From Microbacterium bovistercoris (lineage in GTDB: Bacteria > Actinomycetota > Actinomycetes > Actinomycetales > Microbacteriaceae), in contig NZ_QUAB01000038.1 of the NCBI RefSeq assembly GCF_003387575.1, positions 19,167 through 83,166 on the forward strand: a DNA stretch of 64,000 bases, read 5' to 3'. Positions 19,310 to 28,372 of this stretch are shown in pieces; position 1 is the first letter of the stretch; each line of letters begins with the position of its first letter. The translations under genes and the position numbers were made by a program. The notes beneath the pieces are model-generated. The model searched no databases and was not told where the DNA came from. It saw only the letters and a program-made list of their open reading frames with translations.

Positions 19310-20136
19310 GCGCTCTCGCCCCCGCGGCCACCCGCATCATCCCCGCATCCGAACGGGATCTGAAGAACCACGCGGGTCTCCGGCTCGCCCTGCGCAACAC
19401 CCTCACGATGGCCGGGCGCGGCGTCATCAAGATCCGTCGCACGCCCGAGCAGCTGATGGACGTCACGCTGCAGCCGATCCTGTTCACACTGATGTTCACC
19501 TACATCTTCGGCGGCGCGATCTCGGGCGACGTGCAGTCGTACCTGCCTGTGATCATCCCCGGCATCCTGGTGCAGACGGTGATCACCACCTCGGTCGTCA
19601 CCGGCGTGCAGCTGCGCGAGGACATGGACAAGGGCGTGTTCGACCGGTTCCGCTCGTTGCCGATCGCGCGCATCGCCCCGCTGTCCGGCGCGCTGCTGGC
19701 GGACACCGTCCGCTACGCGATCGCCACCGTGCTCACCTTCACGATGGGCGCCCTGATGGGCTTCCGTCCCGGTGGCGGTCTCTGGTCCGTGGTCGCCGCC
19801 GGCCTGCTGGTCGTCGTGTGCTCGTGGGCGGTGAGCTGGATCTTCGCATTCTTCGGCGTGATCGCCCGCACCGCCTCGAGCGTGCAGGGGATCTCGATGA
19901 TCATCCTGTTCCCGCTGACGTTCCTCTCGAACGCCTTCGTGCCGGTCGACACCATGCCCGACTGGATGCAGTGGTTCGTGAACATCAATCCGGTCTCGCA
20001 CCTCGTGACGGCCGTCCGCGAGCTCACCGCGACCGGTGCGTTCGGAGCGGACGCCTGGATCTCGCTGCTCGGCGCGGCCGTGATCGTCGCTGTCTTCGCA
20101 CCGCTCACGGTGCGGGCCTACATGCGAAAGGCCTGA
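19306..20136 (+). CDS. DrrB-type ABC exporter permease
   Basis: 276 aa ABC-2 type permease with about six membrane helices and a cytoplasmic N-terminus (~60 residues). VLVQTVITTSVVTGVQLREDMDKGVFDRFRSLPI (read in parts) is the conserved ABC-2 loop after helix 2, and FLSNAFVPVDTMPDWMQ is the typical late extracellular motif of DrrB. ATGA overlap with the ATPase gene shows a two-gene exporter unit. It is convergent with the AfsR-like regulator gene. Confidence 0.93.
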   Translation: MSALAPAATRIIPASERDLKNHAGLRLALRNTLTMAGRGVIKIRRTPEQLMDVTLQPILFTLMFTYIFGGAISGDVQSYLPVIIPGILVQTVITTSVVTGVQLREDMDKGVFDRFRSLPIARIAPLSGALLADTVRYAIATVLTFTMGALMGFRPGGGLWSVVAAGLLVVVCSWAVSWIFAFFGVIARTASSVQGISMIILFPLTFLSNAFVPVDTMPDWMQWFVNINPVSHLVTAVRELTATGAFGADAWISLLGAAVIVAVFAPLTVRAYMRKA

Positions 20137-20150
20137 TCCTCCCGATGCTC

Positions 20151-20179
20151 AGGGGCGTCCGCCGACGGCGGGCGCCCCT
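20151..20179. terminator. Bidirectional terminator between ABC permease and AfsR-like gene
   Basis: AGGGGCG-t-CCGCC / GGCGG-g-CGCCCCT with a 3-nt loop, followed by TT on the plus strand, in the 58-nt convergent gap. Confidence 0.7.
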
Positions 20180-20194
20180 TCCGCGCGCCCGGGC

Positions 20195-23100
20195 TCAGCG
20201 GCTGGTGAGCACGGCCAGCCCGCGCTCGAGTCGTCGCTCGGGGCTGAGTGCGGCGACCTCGGCGCGAACCCGCTGCACGACATCCGCGCCGGCGATCCGC
20301 TCGGCATCCGCCAGATGCGCGTCGAGGTGGAGCGTCGGCATGTTCTGCCGGCCGCCGAGGACCTCGGAGAGCGCGACGGCCTCGACGCCGCGCGCGACCT
20401 GTCCCGGGCTGCGGAGCGCCCAGGCCGACCAGCCCATGAGGGCGGTGCCCAGCACCGGGCGGTCCACTCCCTCTCGGCGCTGCCGGCAGGCGGCGATCGT
20501 CCTGGTGCGCAGCCTGCGCTCCCAGATCGCGACCTCGTCCGCCGCCAATCCCAGCGAGCGCACGGCTGCCGCGAGATAGCCGGACATCGCCATCAGGTAC
20601 CACGGCGAACGCCGTGGCGACGGTTCGGCGAACGCCCGCATGGCGGCGGCGAAGTGCTCGGATGCGGAGACGAGATCGCCGTCCACCAGGTCGGCCTCGG
20701 CCAGACCGTAGACACCGATGGAGGTGAGTTCCAGGCCGTCCTGACTGAGTCCGCCCTCGTCGACGAGCCGCTGGAACAGCGGCCGGGCGTCCGCGGTGCG
20801 TCCCAGGCACAGCAAGGCACCACCGCGCACCCACTCCTGCTGACTGAGCTGATCCTGCGCGTCGTACTCGCGGAACACCTCGGCGGCGCGGTCCAGCCAG
20901 ACGAGCGCGTCCTCGGCGTCACCGGTCTGCGCGGCCAGCTGCGCAGCGAGATCGGCGGCCAGTCCCTCCGCCCACCGCTCGCCGATCCGCCTGGCACGCT
21001 CCCAGGCGCTGCGCGCGGCGCGCATCGCGGCGTCCGGCTCGCCATCGTTCTCCGAGGCCTGCGACATGAGGATGTCGGCGGCCAGCTGTGCACGGGGGTC
21101 CGTCTCGCCCGCGACGATGTCGCCTGCGCCGGCGGTTCCTCCGCGGGCCGCCGCGTCCAGCGCCTCGGCCAGCAGCCGCCAGGCCGGGGCCAGGCTGTCA
21201 CCGGCCGCCTCCCTGCGCAGCCGCAGCAGCGCGAGACCCCGCGCCGCACCCGGGTCGCCGCTGATCATGCAGCCCAGCACGCCCATCGCCAGGGCGATGA
21301 CAACGAGATCGGTGCCGATCCCGTCGCGATCGGTCCCCGCGGCGGCTCCGATCATCCGCGGGGCGTAGCCGATGAACTCCGTGAACGAGCCGCGGATGAA
21401 CCAGGACTGGCCGAGCACGGCGAACAGCACCACCGCATCGGCGTCGCAGTCCGCGGCGAGGAGATGGCGCAAGACATGGACCAGGTTGTCGTGCTCCCGG
21501 CTGACCGCCAGATGCTCCGCCGCGCTCAGCCCCGCCGGGAATCGTCTGCTGCCCTCGCCCTGTGCGGTGGCGAACTCCGTCGCCCAGGTGATCACGGCTT
21601 CCCAGGCCTCCCCCTCGCCGTCGGCGTCCTGCAACCGCTCCTGGCCGAACTCGCGCACGGTCTCGAGCATCCGGAAGCGCACCTCCACCCCGGCATCGTT
21701 CTCGATCACGCCGAGGAGCGAGTGCGAGACCAGCAGGTCGAGCACGTCGTCAGCCGGCCCGCCACCCAGCACCGCCTCGGCGATCGAGGCGGAGAAACCG
21801 CCCGGCAGCACCGAGAGCAAGGACAGCGCTCGCTGCGCCTCTGGTGCCAGCAGGTCCCAGCTCCACTCGATCACCGCCTGCAGGGTGCGATGCCGTTCCG
21901 GCGCCGATCTGTCACCGGTCGTCAGCAGCGCGAATCGGTTCTCGAGTCGCAGCTCGATCTGCTCGGGCGTCATCGTGCGCACGCGCGCGGCGGCGAGCTC
22001 GATCGCCAGCGGCAGTCCGTCGAGATGGCGGCACAGGCGCGCGATCGTCTCGAGGTCGAGCGTCGCTCCGGGGCGGGCTGCATGCGCCCTCTCGATGAAG
22101 AGCCGCACGGCGGGAGCCGCCGGATCGGCGTCGATCGTCAGAGGTTCCAGCGGCAGCACCTGCTCGGCGGCGATCGCCAGCGGAGTGCGGCTCGTCGTGA
22201 CGATCCGCAGCGTCGGCACGGCGGCCAGCAGCTCCGCCGCGCACTGCGCGGCGCCGTCGATCACCTGCTCGCAGTTGTCCAGCACGAGGAGCGTGCGCCG
22301 CTCGCCCAGCATCGCGATGACACGCGCCATCAGGTCGGGTCGCGGCACCGCGTCGTTCAGGCGACGACCGGGGGTGATCTCGCTGATGCCGAGGGCTGCG
22401 GCGACGGCGATCGGCACACCCGCGTCCTCGCGAACGCCGGCGAGGGGGACGACGACGACCGCGGAAGCATCGGCGTCGAGCGCGATCGCCTGAGCCAGCC
22501 GCGTCTTGCCCAGGCCCCCGGCACCGAGGATCGTCAGCAGTCGCGTGCGTGCAAGCAGAGCCTTCGCCTCGCGGAGCGCCTCGTCCCGGCCGATCAGCTC
22601 GTTCGGTGCGGCTTGGACTCCGATGCGCACCCTCGGCCCGGCCTGATCCGAGGTCTGCAGCAGCCGCGCGTTGAGCTCGACGGCCGCCGGCGACGGCGAC
22701 GTGCCGAGCTCGTCCCGCAGCCGCATGCGCAGACTCGCGAAGAGCGCGAGCGCCTCGGAGGTGCGACCGGCGTGCGCCAGCGCTTCCATCAGCGCCACAT
22801 GGACGCCGTCGTCGAGAGGGCGCTCTTCGGCCAGCGCGGTCAGCACTGCGATGGCCTCGGGGTCTCGGCCGGCGTCGGCGTAGGCGGTGGCGAGGCCGGA
22901 GCGGATCGTGTCGAGCAGGGCTGTCGCGGTGCGGGTCAGTTCGCCGGCCACCGGCGCGTCGCCGAGATCGAGCCCCGGCTCGCCACGCCACAGCGCGGCC
23001 GCGGACTCGAGCAGGTCGATCCGCTGCGGGTCCCGCCCCGCCCGGTTCGTCGCCTCCAGGACGAGCTGCTTGGCACGGTGCAGGTCGGTCTCATCGGTGC

Positions 23101-23359
23101 CGAGGGCGTAGCCGCCCGGAGCGCTGCGCACGAGGTCGGCGCCGCCGCCCGCGCGTGCCCGGGACACCAGCGTCTGCAGGGCCGCTTTCGGGTTCTGCGG
23201 CTGTTCCTCGCCCCAGACATCATCGGCGAGCGCGGTGACGGAGCGGACCGAGCCGCTGCCGCTCAGGGTCAGCGCCGCCAGCAGCGCGCGCATGGCTGCG
23301 CCACCCGCATCGCGATCGGCGAGCTGGACGGGGCCGAGCACGCCGACCCGGAAGGTCAT
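20195..23359 (-). CDS. AfsR/SARP-type transcriptional regulator with STAND ATPase
   Basis: 1054 aa. Residues 1-~90 form an OmpR-like winged helix, ~95-235 a bacterial transcriptional activation domain (ELGTSPSPAAVELNARLL at its end), then an NB-ARC/STAND ATPase with P-loop GAGGLGKT at 279-286, Walker B LLVLDNCE at 357-364 and GLPLAIELAA at 448-457; the rest is helical, TPR-like. Members activate secondary-metabolite or transport genes. Its start overlaps the dapB stop by 4 nt, so it is translated with dapB. The adjacent ABC exporter with phased repeats is the likely target (inference). Confidence 0.9.
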   Translation of the reverse strand: MTFRVGVLGPVQLADRDAGGAAMRALLAALTLSGSGSVRSVTALADDVWGEEQPQNPKAALQTLVSRARAGGGADLVRSAPGGYALGTDETDLHRAKQLVLEATNRAGRDPQRIDLLESAAALWRGEPGLDLGDAPVAGELTRTATALLDTIRSGLATAYADAGRDPEAIAVLTALAEERPLDDGVHVALMEALAHAGRTSEALALFASLRMRLRDELGTSPSPAAVELNARLLQTSDQAGPRVRIGVQAAPNELIGRDEALREAKALLARTRLLTILGAGGLGKTRLAQAIALDADASAVVVVPLAGVREDAGVPIAVAAALGISEITPGRRLNDAVPRPDLMARVIAMLGERRTLLVLDNCEQVIDGAAQCAAELLAAVPTLRIVTTSRTPLAIAAEQVLPLEPLTIDADPAAPAVRLFIERAHAARPGATLDLETIARLCRHLDGLPLAIELAAARVRTMTPEQIELRLENRFALLTTGDRSAPERHRTLQAVIEWSWDLLAPEAQRALSLLSVLPGGFSASIAEAVLGGGPADDVLDLLVSHSLLGVIENDAGVEVRFRMLETVREFGQERLQDADGEGEAWEAVITWATEFATAQGEGSRRFPAGLSAAEHLAVSREHDNLVHVLRHLLAADCDADAVVLFAVLGQSWFIRGSFTEFIGYAPRMIGAAAGTDRDGIGTDLVVIALAMGVLGCMISGDPGAARGLALLRLRREAAGDSLAPAWRLLAEALDAAARGGTAGAGDIVAGETDPRAQLAADILMSQASENDGEPDAAMRAARSAWERARRIGERWAEGLAADLAAQLAAQTGDAEDALVWLDRAAEVFREYDAQDQLSQQEWVRGGALLCLGRTADARPLFQRLVDEGGLSQDGLELTSIGVYGLAEADLVDGDLVSASEHFAAAMRAFAEPSPRRSPWYLMAMSGYLAAAVRSLGLAADEVAIWERRLRTRTIAACRQRREGVDRPVLGTALMGWSAWALRSPGQVARGVEAVALSEVLGGRQNMPTLHLDAHLADAERIAGADVVQRVRAEVAALSPERRLERGLAVLTSR

Positions 23360-24102
23360 GCGTTCGGGCGCAGGCCGAGGTCGATGATGTTCTCCAGTCC
23401 GACGACGACGCCTCGCGCGTCACGCGCGAAGGGCAGCGCGAGACGGATGCCAGGGGTGTAGGCCGCAGCGGAGTCCACGGTGTCGTGGGTGATGGTCAGT
23501 GATTCCCCTGCACCCGACAGGATGACCTCCTGCTTGGCGACCACGCCGGGACGGCGCAGGGAGTGGATCGGCACCCCCGCGACCCGCTGACCACGGGCGC
23601 GCTGATCGGCGTGGGGAGCCGAGACGGGCCCCTGCCCCTCCCGCGCATCCGCCATCAGCTCGGCCGTGCGCACCGCCGTGCCGCTCGGCGAATCGATCTT
23701 GGTGTCGCGGTGCGCCTCGATGATCTCAGCGGAGGCGAAGAACGGCGCGGCGGCCGCAGCCAGCGCAGAGCCGAGCGCCGACCCCAGCGAGAAGTTCGGG
23801 ATGAACACGACGCCCGTGCCCGCGGCGTCCGCCAGGGGACGCACCAGGGCGATCCGCTCCTGGGACCAGCCGGAGGTGCCGACGAGCACGTTGATGCCGC
23901 GCTCGATCGCGGCGCGCACGACCTCGACACTGACGGAGGGCGTCGACGCGTCGACGACGAGGTCGGCGCCGTCGAGCTCGGAGAGGTCGCTGGACGAGCC
24001 GAGCACCCGAGTCACCTCGAAGCCGTCGAGCTCGTCGATCACCGCCCGGATGATGCCGCCGAGCTTGCCGGATCCGCCGACGAGAGCAACCTGTGTGGTC
24101 AT
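23356..24102 (-). CDS. dapB: 4-hydroxy-tetrahydrodipicolinate reductase
   Basis: NAD(P)H-dependent reductase following DapA. 248 aa, normal length. The dinucleotide site GGSGKLGG is at residues 9-16; FSLGSALG and the substrate region EAHRDTKIDSPSGTAV are present, the latter a variant of the usual HHxxKxDAPSGTA with the catalytic lysine kept. TAAACT lies 6 nt before the ATG at 24102. Translational coupling to a large regulator gene is unusual for dapB. Confidence 0.95.
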   Translation of the reverse strand: MTTQVALVGGSGKLGGIIRAVIDELDGFEVTRVLGSSSDLSELDGADLVVDASTPSVSVEVVRAAIERGINVLVGTSGWSQERIALVRPLADAAGTGVVFIPNFSLGSALGSALAAAAAPFFASAEIIEAHRDTKIDSPSGTAVRTAELMADAREGQGPVSAPHADQRARGQRVAGVPIHSLRRPGVVAKQEVILSGAGESLTITHDTVDSAAAYTPGIRLALPFARDARGVVVGLENIIDLGLRPNA

Positions 24103-24108
24103 GATTCC

Positions 24109-24114
24109 AGTTTA
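24109..24114 (-). promoter_or_regulatory. Leaderless -10 box of dapB-AfsR-like operon
   Basis: TAAACT on the minus strand, 6 nt before the dapB ATG. Confidence 0.6.
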
Positions 24115-24159
24115 GGTATATGGCAGTCAGGACGGCTCTGGACCTGCCGTGACGCGCGA

Positions 24160-24165
24160 TACCGT
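24160..24165 (+). promoter_or_regulatory. Leaderless -10 box of the 24172 GNAT gene
   Basis: TACCGT followed by 6 nt and the ATG at 24172. Confidence 0.6.
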
Positions 24166-24171
24166 TGCTCC

Positions 24172-24639
24172 ATGGTGACATTCCGCGCCGTCCCGGCCAC
24201 AGATCCTTCGGCAGTCGCCGTCCTCACCGATTACTTCGCGATGAGGGCCGCCGCATTCCCGGGCGAGTACCGCCCGGCGTTCCCCGGACCTGACGCGTTC
24301 CGCGAGCCCGACGGCGTGTTCCTGCTCGCGCTGGGCGACGACGGCGAGGTGCTCGGATGCGGCGCCGTGCGGCGCCTGGCCGACGGCGGCTCCGGTCCGC
24401 GTTTCGAGATCAAGCACCTGTTCGTGCAGCCCGCGGGTCGCGGCGCAGGAACCGGACGCGCGATCCTCGAGGAGCTCGAGCGCCGCGCCACGGGCTGGGG
24501 TGCGACCGAGCTGGTCCTCGACACGCACCACACTCTCGAGGCCGCCGGCGGCCTGTACGCCCGCAGCGGCTACGAGCAGATCGAGCCCTACAACGAGAAC
24601 CCGAATGCGACGAGGTGGTACGGCAAAGCGGTCTCCTGA
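24172..24639 (+). CDS. GNAT N-acetyltransferase
   Basis: 155 aa GNAT fold. The acetyl-CoA site is QPAGRGAGTGRAILEELE near residue 85, and LYARSGYEQIEPYNENPNATRW at the C-terminus resembles small GNATs annotated in amino-acid or polyamine acetylation. The substrate is undetermined. The start is fixed by TACCGT 6 nt upstream. The stop overlaps the next ATG by one base (TGATG), so the small hypothetical gene downstream is translationally coupled. Confidence 0.9.
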   Translation: MVTFRAVPATDPSAVAVLTDYFAMRAAAFPGEYRPAFPGPDAFREPDGVFLLALGDDGEVLGCGAVRRLADGGSGPRFEIKHLFVQPAGRGAGTGRAILEELERRATGWGATELVLDTHHTLEAAGGLYARSGYEQIEPYNENPNATRWYGKAVS

Positions 24640-25001
24640 TGTCGCGCTCACCGCCCGACCCGGACGCGTCATTGGATCCGTTCGTGAACGGGCTCGGTGT
24701 GCTGTCTCGGAACGGCGACGTCGTCGGTCACGTGGCCACCGTCCGCTGGGAGTTCCACACACTGTTCAGCCGCAAGCAGCAGTGGTGGATCTGGACCGTC
24801 GTCATCTGGAACGACGGCAGGCGCGAACGCCCCGAAGAGGATTATCCGCCCCGGTCGAGCGTTGCCGAGATGAAGGACGGTTACCTCGAGGTTTACAGCA
24901 GAGACGAAGCTCGGGCGGGCCGATACGATTTCGCCTGGCTTCAACCGGAAGCCGCGCGAGAAGGCTGGTCACGGTTGGGAATCACTCACGCCGATTTCTG
25001 A
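24639..25001 (+). CDS. Hypothetical protein
   Basis: 120 aa, soluble, no signal or membrane helix. It contains an aromatic central stretch (VRWEFHTLFSRKQQWWIWTVVIW) and a C-terminal DFAWLQPEAAREGWSRLGI. I do not recognise a family. Coding use looks like the neighbours, and coupling to the GNAT gene by TGATG supports a real gene. Possibly the two products act together. Confidence 0.65.
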   Translation: MSRSPPDPDASLDPFVNGLGVLSRNGDVVGHVATVRWEFHTLFSRKQQWWIWTVVIWNDGRRERPEEDYPPRSSVAEMKDGYLEVYSRDEARAGRYDFAWLQPEAAREGWSRLGITHADF

Positions 25002-25045
25002 GACGTGGTGAGAACGTCGCCGCCGGCGAAGTGTCGAGGAGCAAG

Positions 25046-25510
25046 ATGCACGTTGACCTGATTGAGTCCATCGCCTGGTGGCGCATCGGCCTTACGGACG
25101 GCCGACGCGCCGTGGCCGACGCAGCGACCGATGCGCTCGTGCATGGGTCGGAGAGCGCTGCGGTGGCGGAACTCGCCGGAATCCGGGACGACGAGAATCC
25201 GTTCGTCGTCGATGCCCTCGTCGCACGCGTGGTCGCCGATCTCGGACTCGAGAGCGCCATGAGTGAGGATCCCGAACTGCCTGCTGCACGCCGACTCTGT
25301 CGAGCCACGTTGACCGGTGAGACAAGTGAGCGGGAGCTGACACGATGGATCCACTCGTACTTTCATCACGAGAGCACGTCCGATCTTGTCAATCAGTTGG
25401 CCGACCTCGATGACGAGTTCGATCTCGCCGAGGACGGTGTGCAGGGAACGACAGCCGACGTACGTGCACGAGTACGCGCGGTTGCGACGCTGATCGTGGA
25501 CGGGGCATGA
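25046..25510 (+). CDS. Hypothetical helical protein
   Basis: 154 aa, predicted all-helical and acidic at its C-terminus (LADLDDEFDLAEDG). No recognised domain, signal or membrane helix. GAGGA lies 7 nt before the ATG. It follows the preceding hypothetical gene by 44 nt on the same strand and ends 40 nt before the convergent HNH gene. Function unknown. Confidence 0.6.
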   Translation: MHVDLIESIAWWRIGLTDGRRAVADAATDALVHGSESAAVAELAGIRDDENPFVVDALVARVVADLGLESAMSEDPELPAARRLCRATLTGETSERELTRWIHSYFHHESTSDLVNQLADLDDEFDLAEDGVQGTTADVRARVRAVATLIVDGA

Positions 25511-25550
25511 TCCGACAGGTCTGAACCGGGCCGCGGAGCCGGCCGTAGCC

Positions 25551-26996
25551 TCAGGGGCTCGCTCGACTCGCGAGTGTGCGGACTCTGGCCTTGCCGGTGG
25601 GGTGCCAGTCGCGGCGGCTGTCCCACCAGGCGGGTCCGCGGATCTCGGGGACCCCATGTCTCATCCGGATCTGCCAGTGCGACAGGTGCAGGGTGCGGTG
25701 ATGATGCCAGCACAGCAGCACCCCGTTGTCGGTATGAGTCGGCCCGCCCTGCGCGTGCTCCTGGACATGGTGGATCTCGCACCAGGTCGCCGGGATCGTG
25801 CACCCCGGCACCACGCACCCACCGTCGCGGGCGACGATCGCCCGCCGCTGCAGCGCGTTGAAGACCCGGCCGGACGTGCCCAGTGAGGCGATACGCCCCC
25901 GGTCATCGAACAGCACCCGCTGGATGCCGCCCGCACAGCCGGTCTGCGCAGCCACCCGGATCGGAACCGGCCCGTCATCGGCACCGTCGACATGCGCGAA
26001 CCCCGTACCGGCGGCATAGTCCGCCGCTGTCACGGTGACCACAAGAGTCGGCGACGCACCACCCAGATCCGGCAGCTCCCCGCCCCGGGCAGCGACGGTC
26101 AGGATCGTCGCGAGCGCATCATGCAGCCTCTGCGCCCTCGTGCGATCATCACCCTGATCGATCCCGCCATTCGGGTTCGTTTCAGGATCGGCGGCGTCGT
26201 CGAAGCAGACTCCGGCCCCGGCGCGCGGGCTGAGCAGCGCGTCGTTCAGCCGCTGCCACTGCGCATACACCTCCGGCAACAGCCCACCGCTGACGGGGTA
26301 CACGCCATCACGGAGCGCACCGAACCGGAGCCCCCTGTTCCGCGACGCGATCTCATCATCCGGCTCCGCACCATCCGGATCCAGCACCGCCACCACCGCC
26401 CGGGAGAACTCCGCAACCTCACCCGGTGACGGCACAGGCACGCGTCCGATCTCGACACCGGTGTCCGGGTGCAGCACGACCCCGGTCGCATACGCGGCCA
26501 CCAACCGATCCGCCGCCGCCCGCTGCTCGTCGCTGATCCGAGCACGGGCATGCTCGACCGGATCCGCCCCGGCCAGCAGACCGCCCAGTCCGACATCCCC
26601 CACCAACAGCGCGTCACGCAACCGGTCGTACTTCGCAGGCAAGAACACCCCGTCCGTGATCCCCCGCGCGCGAGCCGCATACCCGGCCGCGCGCACCAGC
26701 CGCCCCGCGTGGGCCTTGTCGATCCGGCACACCATGGACAGCAGATCGACAGGCCGCTGGCACCCGTGCCGGGTCGTCAGCCGCTCATCCCGCAACCCCT
26801 CCGACCGATCCCGCACCTGCACCGCCGCCTCCACCAGCACGCCGTCCACACGCCGCTGCAACCGCGCGGCGACATCCAACAGCCGCATCAGTTCAGCATC
26901 CGGCAGGTCGGGGATCTGCTCCCCCTCGAACACGTCAGCGAGCACCCCGGCCAGCTCTGCCTCCAGAGCCTCCACCCGGTCCACGACGCTGTTCAT
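25551..26996 (-). CDS. DUF222 / 13E12-type HNH endonuclease-domain protein
   Basis: 481 aa. Residues ~10-300 form the DUF222 (13E12 repeat) region common in actinobacteria. The C-terminus is an HNH nuclease with CVVPGCTIPATWCEIHHVQEH and a final CWHHHRTLH, including zinc-type cysteines and the catalytic histidines. Such genes occur in multiple copies per actinobacterial genome and can be part of mobile introns or repeats; their role is unresolved. AGGGGG lies just before the ATG. Nothing else here suggests a mobile element. Confidence 0.9.
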   Translation of the reverse strand: MNSVVDRVEALEAELAGVLADVFEGEQIPDLPDAELMRLLDVAARLQRRVDGVLVEAAVQVRDRSEGLRDERLTTRHGCQRPVDLLSMVCRIDKAHAGRLVRAAGYAARARGITDGVFLPAKYDRLRDALLVGDVGLGGLLAGADPVEHARARISDEQRAAADRLVAAYATGVVLHPDTGVEIGRVPVPSPGEVAEFSRAVVAVLDPDGAEPDDEIASRNRGLRFGALRDGVYPVSGGLLPEVYAQWQRLNDALLSPRAGAGVCFDDAADPETNPNGGIDQGDDRTRAQRLHDALATILTVAARGGELPDLGGASPTLVVTVTAADYAAGTGFAHVDGADDGPVPIRVAAQTGCAGGIQRVLFDDRGRIASLGTSGRVFNALQRRAIVARDGGCVVPGCTIPATWCEIHHVQEHAQGGPTHTDNGVLLCWHHHRTLHLSHWQIRMRHGVPEIRGPAWWDSRRDWHPTGKARVRTLASRASP

Positions 26997-27186
26997 ACCC
27001 CCTATTCAACCGAGAGCCACCGACATTCGAACACCCATTCGACCCAAACCTTAAACCCCAGGTCGAACCGACTTTCGCCGACCTCAGGAAAGCCGTTTCA
27101 TCTCGCTCCGCTCGCCGGCGACGGGGCGCTCGAGCGAACGCCCTCGCCGGCATCATCAGCGCGCGAGCGCGTTTGCGCGGCAGAAT

Positions 27187-27224
27187 TCGGCTTGCGCGGC
27201 GCATATACGCGCCGCGCAAGCCGA
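27187..27224. repeat. Perfect 16-bp inverted repeat, ATATAC loop
   Basis: Arms 27187-27202 and 27209-27224 (TCGGCTTGCGCGGCGC and its complement) with a 6-nt loop, in a divergent intergenic region where no terminator is expected. Confidence 0.7.
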
Positions 27225-27287
27225 GGTGAGCAGCGCGACCGCGCGAACCGCGCTCACCACCGAAGCGCTCCAGCCGCCCGATCCCGC

Positions 27288-27293
27288 TAGCAT
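27288..27293 (+). promoter_or_regulatory. Leaderless -10 box of the Nudix gene
   Basis: TAGCAT followed by 6 nt and the GTG at 27300, which selects this GTG as the start. Confidence 0.6.
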
Positions 27294-27299
27294 CGTCCG

Positions 27300-27773
27300 G
27301 TGAGCAGATTCTCGGTCATCCCGGCGTCCTACGTCTTCCTGCGCAGCGACGAAGGCGTGCTGCTGCAGCTGCGGCAGAACACCGGCTACATGGACGGGAT
27401 GTGGAGCGCCGGAGCCGCCGGGCACGTCGAGCCAGGTGAGACCGCGACCCGCGCCGCTGTGCGCGAGGTCTCCGAGGAACTCGGCATCGCCATCGCCCAC
27501 GACGACTTCGACCCGATCTGCGTGCTGCAGCGCACCGACGGCACCGACGACCCGATCGAGCAGCGCGTCGAGTGGTTCTTCACCTGCACGACCTGGTCCG
27601 GTGAGCCCACGGTCCGGGAACCCGAGAAATGCGCCGAACTGCGCTGGTTCCCCCTCGACGCCCTGCCGCCGAACATGCCGCCGCACGAGCGGCACGCCCT
27701 CGACTGGCTGCGAGAGCACGCCGGGGTCGGCATCCTCTCCCTCGGCTTCGCGGAAGAGGTCGTGGGCGCCTAG
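27300..27773 (+). CDS. Nudix hydrolase
   Basis: 157 aa pyrophosphohydrolase. The Nudix box is complete: GHVEPGETATRAAVREVSEELGI (residues ~41-63, cited in family form G-x5-E-x7-REVxEExG). The aromatic N-terminus (SVIPASYVFLRSDEGVLLQLRQNTGYMDG) is typical of MutT-like nucleotide or NDP-sugar hydrolases; the substrate is not determined. Starts with GTG. Its stop overlaps the convergent histidine phosphatase by 4 nt. Confidence 0.92.
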   Translation: MSRFSVIPASYVFLRSDEGVLLQLRQNTGYMDGMWSAGAAGHVEPGETATRAAVREVSEELGIAIAHDDFDPICVLQRTDGTDDPIEQRVEWFFTCTTWSGEPTVREPEKCAELRWFPLDALPPNMPPHERHALDWLREHAGVGILSLGFAEEVVGA

Positions 27774-28372
27774 ACCGCCGCGTAGTCCGGAAGGCCGGTG
27801 CGCAGCTCCATCGGCAGATGCCCCAGGTCGTTGTGCGCGAGCAGCGACCACGGGCGGCCCTGCTTCTGCGCGATCACCGTCAGCCCGCAGTGCGCCTGGT
27901 TCAGCGTCATCCAGCGCCACTCCGGCGCACCGAGCACCTCGCGCACGAACCACGAGATCACGAAGTTGTGCGTGATCAGCACCTCGTGCACCTCGCCGTT
28001 CTTGCGCATCAGGAACTCGTTCACCGCGTCGGACATCTGCGCCTTGCCCGCTTCGATCTCGGCTTCGGTCACCGAGCCGAAGAACGGCTCGAACGCGGCC
28101 GGCGTGTCGTCGGTCATGCCGGTGGGCACGCAGTCGAACAGGAGCGCGGAGGGCTCGGGGTCGACAGAGGGCAGGCGTGCCGCCACCGCCCGCGCGGTCT
28201 CGGTCGCACGCAGCAGCGGCGAGTGCCAGACGGCATCGAGCGGCAGTCCGGAAAGGCGATCCGCGATCAGCTCGGCCTGCCGCTGCCCCCGTGGCGAGAG
28301 GGGTCCGTCATCGACACCGTGCTCGGCATCCTGATGTTCGCCGTGCCTGACCAGATAGATGTAATGCGTCAC
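27770..28372 (-). CDS. Histidine phosphatase (phosphoglycerate mutase-like) protein
   Basis: 200 aa. The catalytic RHG is at residues 9-11 (LVRHGEHQD); the second histidine is in VLITHNFVISW. LSPRGQRQAELIADRL and HSPLLRATETA complete the histidine phosphatase fold. The substrate is unknown; the family covers mutases and small-molecule phosphatases. The only usable start is a GTG at 28372, whose GTG overlaps the stop of a 9-residue upstream mini-ORF with a better ribosome site. Confidence 0.9.
   Translation of the reverse strand: MTHYIYLVRHGEHQDAEHGVDDGPLSPRGQRQAELIADRLSGLPLDAVWHSPLLRATETARAVAARLPSVDPEPSALLFDCVPTGMTDDTPAAFEPFFGSVTEAEIEAGKAQMSDAVNEFLMRKNGEVHEVLITHNFVISWFVREVLGAPEWRWMTLNQAHCGLTVIAQKQGRPWSLLAHNDLGHLPMELRTGLPDYAAV

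Larger units (their letters stand above)
27001..27299. other. Intergenic region between HNH and Nudix genes
   Basis: About 300 nt without a credible gene. It holds the HNH promoter side, the 16-bp hairpin at 27187-27224 and the Nudix -10 box at 27288. Nothing else is visible. Confidence 0.6.

Noticed and set aside
20315..23461. A >1000-codon open frame opposite the AfsR-like gene
   Set aside because: Shadow frame; the minus-strand product has complete winged-helix, BTAD and STAND motifs.
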